A stretch of DNA of 6,578 bases from JAGUYA01 sp043802425. GTDB lineage: Bacteria > Omnitrophota > Gorgyraeia > Gygaellales > Profunditerraquicolaceae. The stretch's first letter is position 1. Every line of letters starts with the position of its first letter. This document shows, one piece after another, positions 5,388 through 6,578 of the stretch. The stretch lies in the NCBI GenBank assembly GCA_043802425.1, contig JAZDLA010000046.1:1-6578 (forward strand), in the 5' to 3' direction. A program made the translations under genes and the position numbers. The notes under the pieces were generated by a model. That model was not told where the DNA came from and ran no database searches. It worked only from the letters and a program-made list of their open reading frames with translations.

Positions 5388-5404
5388 CGAAGCATAAAAC
5401 AAAC

Positions 5405-5481
<77 letters not shown>

Positions 5482-5492
5482 AAAATAAGAAG

Positions 5493-6488
5493 ATGAAAAT
5501 ACTGGTAAAAATACTCATCATCGCGGCCATTATCTTTGCCTGCGTATTTGTAGCGGCGTATGTCTTTTTGCTTTTACAGGGTAAAACTCTCATCGCCAGG
5601 CAGCTGGAAGATTTAACCCAAAAGAAAGTCGATATAGGTTATGTCGGTCTCATCTTACCGTTAAATCTGGAGATAAAGAATCTCAATATTCAGGGTTTAG
5701 CCAGGGTAGAGCGCATTTTTATCTCCCCGAGCATCCCGGGGTTACTTAGTGGAAAGATTATTCTCAATGAACTCACAGTGACCCGGCCGGAAGTAACTTA
5801 TGAAAAGAGGTCCTTAACCGCCGGGCAGGGGCCAAATGATACCGGGATTCCAAAGCCCATAGCCCTCCCTGCCAAGTCAACGCCAAAAGGTTCTGCGGCA
5901 GCACAGAAGGATCTTCCTGCTCTTGCCTTAAAAACCCTCAACATTAAAGACGGGATAGTATATTTTATAGACTACACGGTAGGCGAAGGGGGAGTTAAAG
6001 TTACGTTAAAAAATATCAGCCTTCATTTAACTAACCTTTATCTTTATCCGCATTCGGCGATGACAAATTTCAGCCTGAAAGGGCAGATACCCTGGAAGGC
6101 AGGCCAGCAGGAAGGCAGTATCGAGTTAGAGGGATGGCTAAATTTGTTTAAAAGGGATATGCAGGCAACTTTAAAGCTTAAGGATATCGATGGGGTTTAT
6201 CTTTATCCCTATTATTCGGAGTGGGTAAATTTAGAAAAGATGCGCATTGAAAAGGCAAAACTTAACGTAACTAGCGACTTAAAGAGCGTAGACGGCAACC
6301 TCACTGCTCCCTGTCATCTGGAATTAAACGATATCGTCTTTAAGCGGCAGCAAGTTGCGGAAGGAGAGGAAGCGGATAAGACGCAGAAAATTGTGGCGGC
6401 GGTGATGGATATTTTCAGCAGCTTTACTAAGACTAATAAAGTCGTATTTAACTTTACGGTTAAAAGCAAAATACCTGCTTTTTATTGA
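5493..6488 (+). CDS. DUF748/AsmA-like single-pass envelope protein
   Basis: A 331-aa protein with one strong hydrophobic segment at about residues 4-28 (LVKILIIAAIIFACVFVAAYVF) and an otherwise exported body. Residues 33-106 follow the AsmA/DUF748 N-terminal pattern: a helix, KKVDIGYVG, PLNLEIKNLNIQGLARVERIFISPSIPGLLSGKIILNELTVTRPEV. A proline/serine/alanine-rich linker spans about 107-140. Then LALKTLNIKDGIVYFIDYTV (145-163) matches the DUF748 'dG-x-v-x-F-x-D' motif and is followed by more beta-strand-like segments. Known DUF748 proteins are periplasm-facing, envelope-associated and mostly uncharacterised; relatives are often longer. The ATG is only 11 nt after the tRNA-Arg CCA, with no well-spaced Shine-Dalgarno (only AAGAAG touching the ATG). 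No in-frame ATG lies nearby downstream, and the membrane anchor supports this start. It probably uses the tRNA promoter. Confidence 0.8.
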   Translation: MKILVKILIIAAIIFACVFVAAYVFLLLQGKTLIARQLEDLTQKKVDIGYVGLILPLNLEIKNLNIQGLARVERIFISPSIPGLLSGKIILNELTVTRPEVTYEKRSLTAGQGPNDTGIPKPIALPAKSTPKGSAAAQKDLPALALKTLNIKDGIVYFIDYTVGEGGVKVTLKNISLHLTNLYLYPHSAMTNFSLKGQIPWKAGQQEGSIELEGWLNLFKRDMQATLKLKDIDGVYLYPYYSEWVNLEKMRIEKAKLNVTSDLKSVDGNLTAPCHLELNDIVFKRQQVAEGEEADKTQKIVAAVMDIFSSFTKTNKVVFNFTVKSKIPAFY

Positions 6489-6493
6489 GTTGG

Positions 6494-6516
6494 GTAGGGC
6501 TTGACAATGCCCCTAC
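6494..6516. repeat. Short GTAGGGC/GCCCCTAC hairpin after the DUF748-like gene
   Basis: GTAGGGC (6494-6500) pairs with GCCCCTAC (6509-6516) with one bulged C and an 8-nt loop, TTGACAAT. It begins 5 nt after the stop codon. No T-run follows. It resembles TTGTAGGGGC-type intergenic repeats common in environmental genomes (from memory). Its loop contains the -35 box of the next promoter. Confidence 0.5.
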
Positions 6517-6529
6517 AAGTTGATATATT
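6501..6529 (+). promoter_or_regulatory. Near-consensus sigma70-type promoter for the gene at the right edge
   Basis: TTGACA (6501-6506, perfect -35) and TATATT (6524-6529) are 17 nt apart, the optimal spacing. The expected start point, 7-8 nt after the -10, falls at 6536-6537, one or two bases before the ATG at 6538, so the transcript may be leaderless or nearly so. The -35 lies in the loop of the 6494-6516 hairpin. Confidence 0.6.
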
Positions 6530-6537
6530 TAAAGCAA

Positions 6538-6578
6538 ATGAAAAGATTATTTTTACGCTTAGCAATAATTAGTGTTTT
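6538..6578 (+). CDS. Start of an unknown, probably exported or membrane protein (3'-truncated by window edge)
   Basis: From the ATG the frame reads MKRLFLRLAIISV and remains open to the window end (13 codons plus two bases). Two basic residues followed by a hydrophobic stretch look like the beginning of a signal peptide or membrane anchor. A good promoter stands directly upstream, and there is no Shine-Dalgarno (AAAGCAA precedes the ATG). The function cannot be told from this fragment. Confidence 0.5.
   Translation, partial: MKRLFLRLAIISV

Noticed and set aside
5227..5404. CRISPR-like array in the tRNA spacer
   Set aside because: Repeats are few, degenerate, partly palindromic and not evenly spaced; there are no unique spacers of constant length.

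Overview
The window looks like a chromosomal stretch of a diderm, uncultured-type bacterium. The protein style (lysine- and leucine-rich, AsmA/DUF748-like envelope proteins) and the short GGGAC-type palindromes between genes remind me of Candidatus Omnitrophota or a related lineage. That placement is inference and no marker here proves it. Two AsmA-like proteins imply an outer membrane. Nothing in the window looks like phage, plasmid, CRISPR or an obvious defence system.

Left part (1-2484, + strand): a housekeeping run of four genes. It starts inside the alpha subunit of a two-subunit class I (4Fe-4S) fumarase, whose stop overlaps the start of the beta subunit (ATGA). RNase PH (rph) and the RdgB/HAM1 non-canonical purine NTP pyrophosphatase (rdgB) follow. 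The rph-rdgB pairing is common in bacteria and joins tRNA 3'-end trimming to nucleotide-pool cleaning. Both short gaps (beta subunit-rph and rph-rdgB) hold a palindrome with the same GGGACAC core. One palindrome sits on the stop codon of a beta subunit that looks short at its C-terminus.

Middle part (2468-4948, - strand): a large single-pass AsmA-like protein of 826 aa, convergent with rdgB and overlapping its 3' end by 17 bp. Its coding strand carries a C8 homopolymer near residue 131.

Right part (4949-6488, + strand): a strong extended -10 promoter (TTGAAA, 16 nt, TGTTATAAT) faces a tRNA locus. The first 140 nt after it hold two degenerate tandem copies, about 61 nt apart, of a sequence resembling the 5' half of tRNA-Gly. 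Next come intact tRNA-Pro(TGG), about 180 nt of palindromes and degenerate repeats, and intact tRNA-Arg(TCT). A 331-aa DUF748/AsmA-like protein begins only 11 nt after the tRNA-Arg CCA. At the right edge a small hairpin overlaps a near-consensus promoter (TTGACA, 17 nt, TATATT), which drives a gene cut off after 13 codons.

The proteins are ordinary housekeeping and envelope genes. The most unusual material is in the non-coding DNA: the tRNA-like tandem units, the palindromes placed between genes, and the close tRNA-Arg/mRNA junction.
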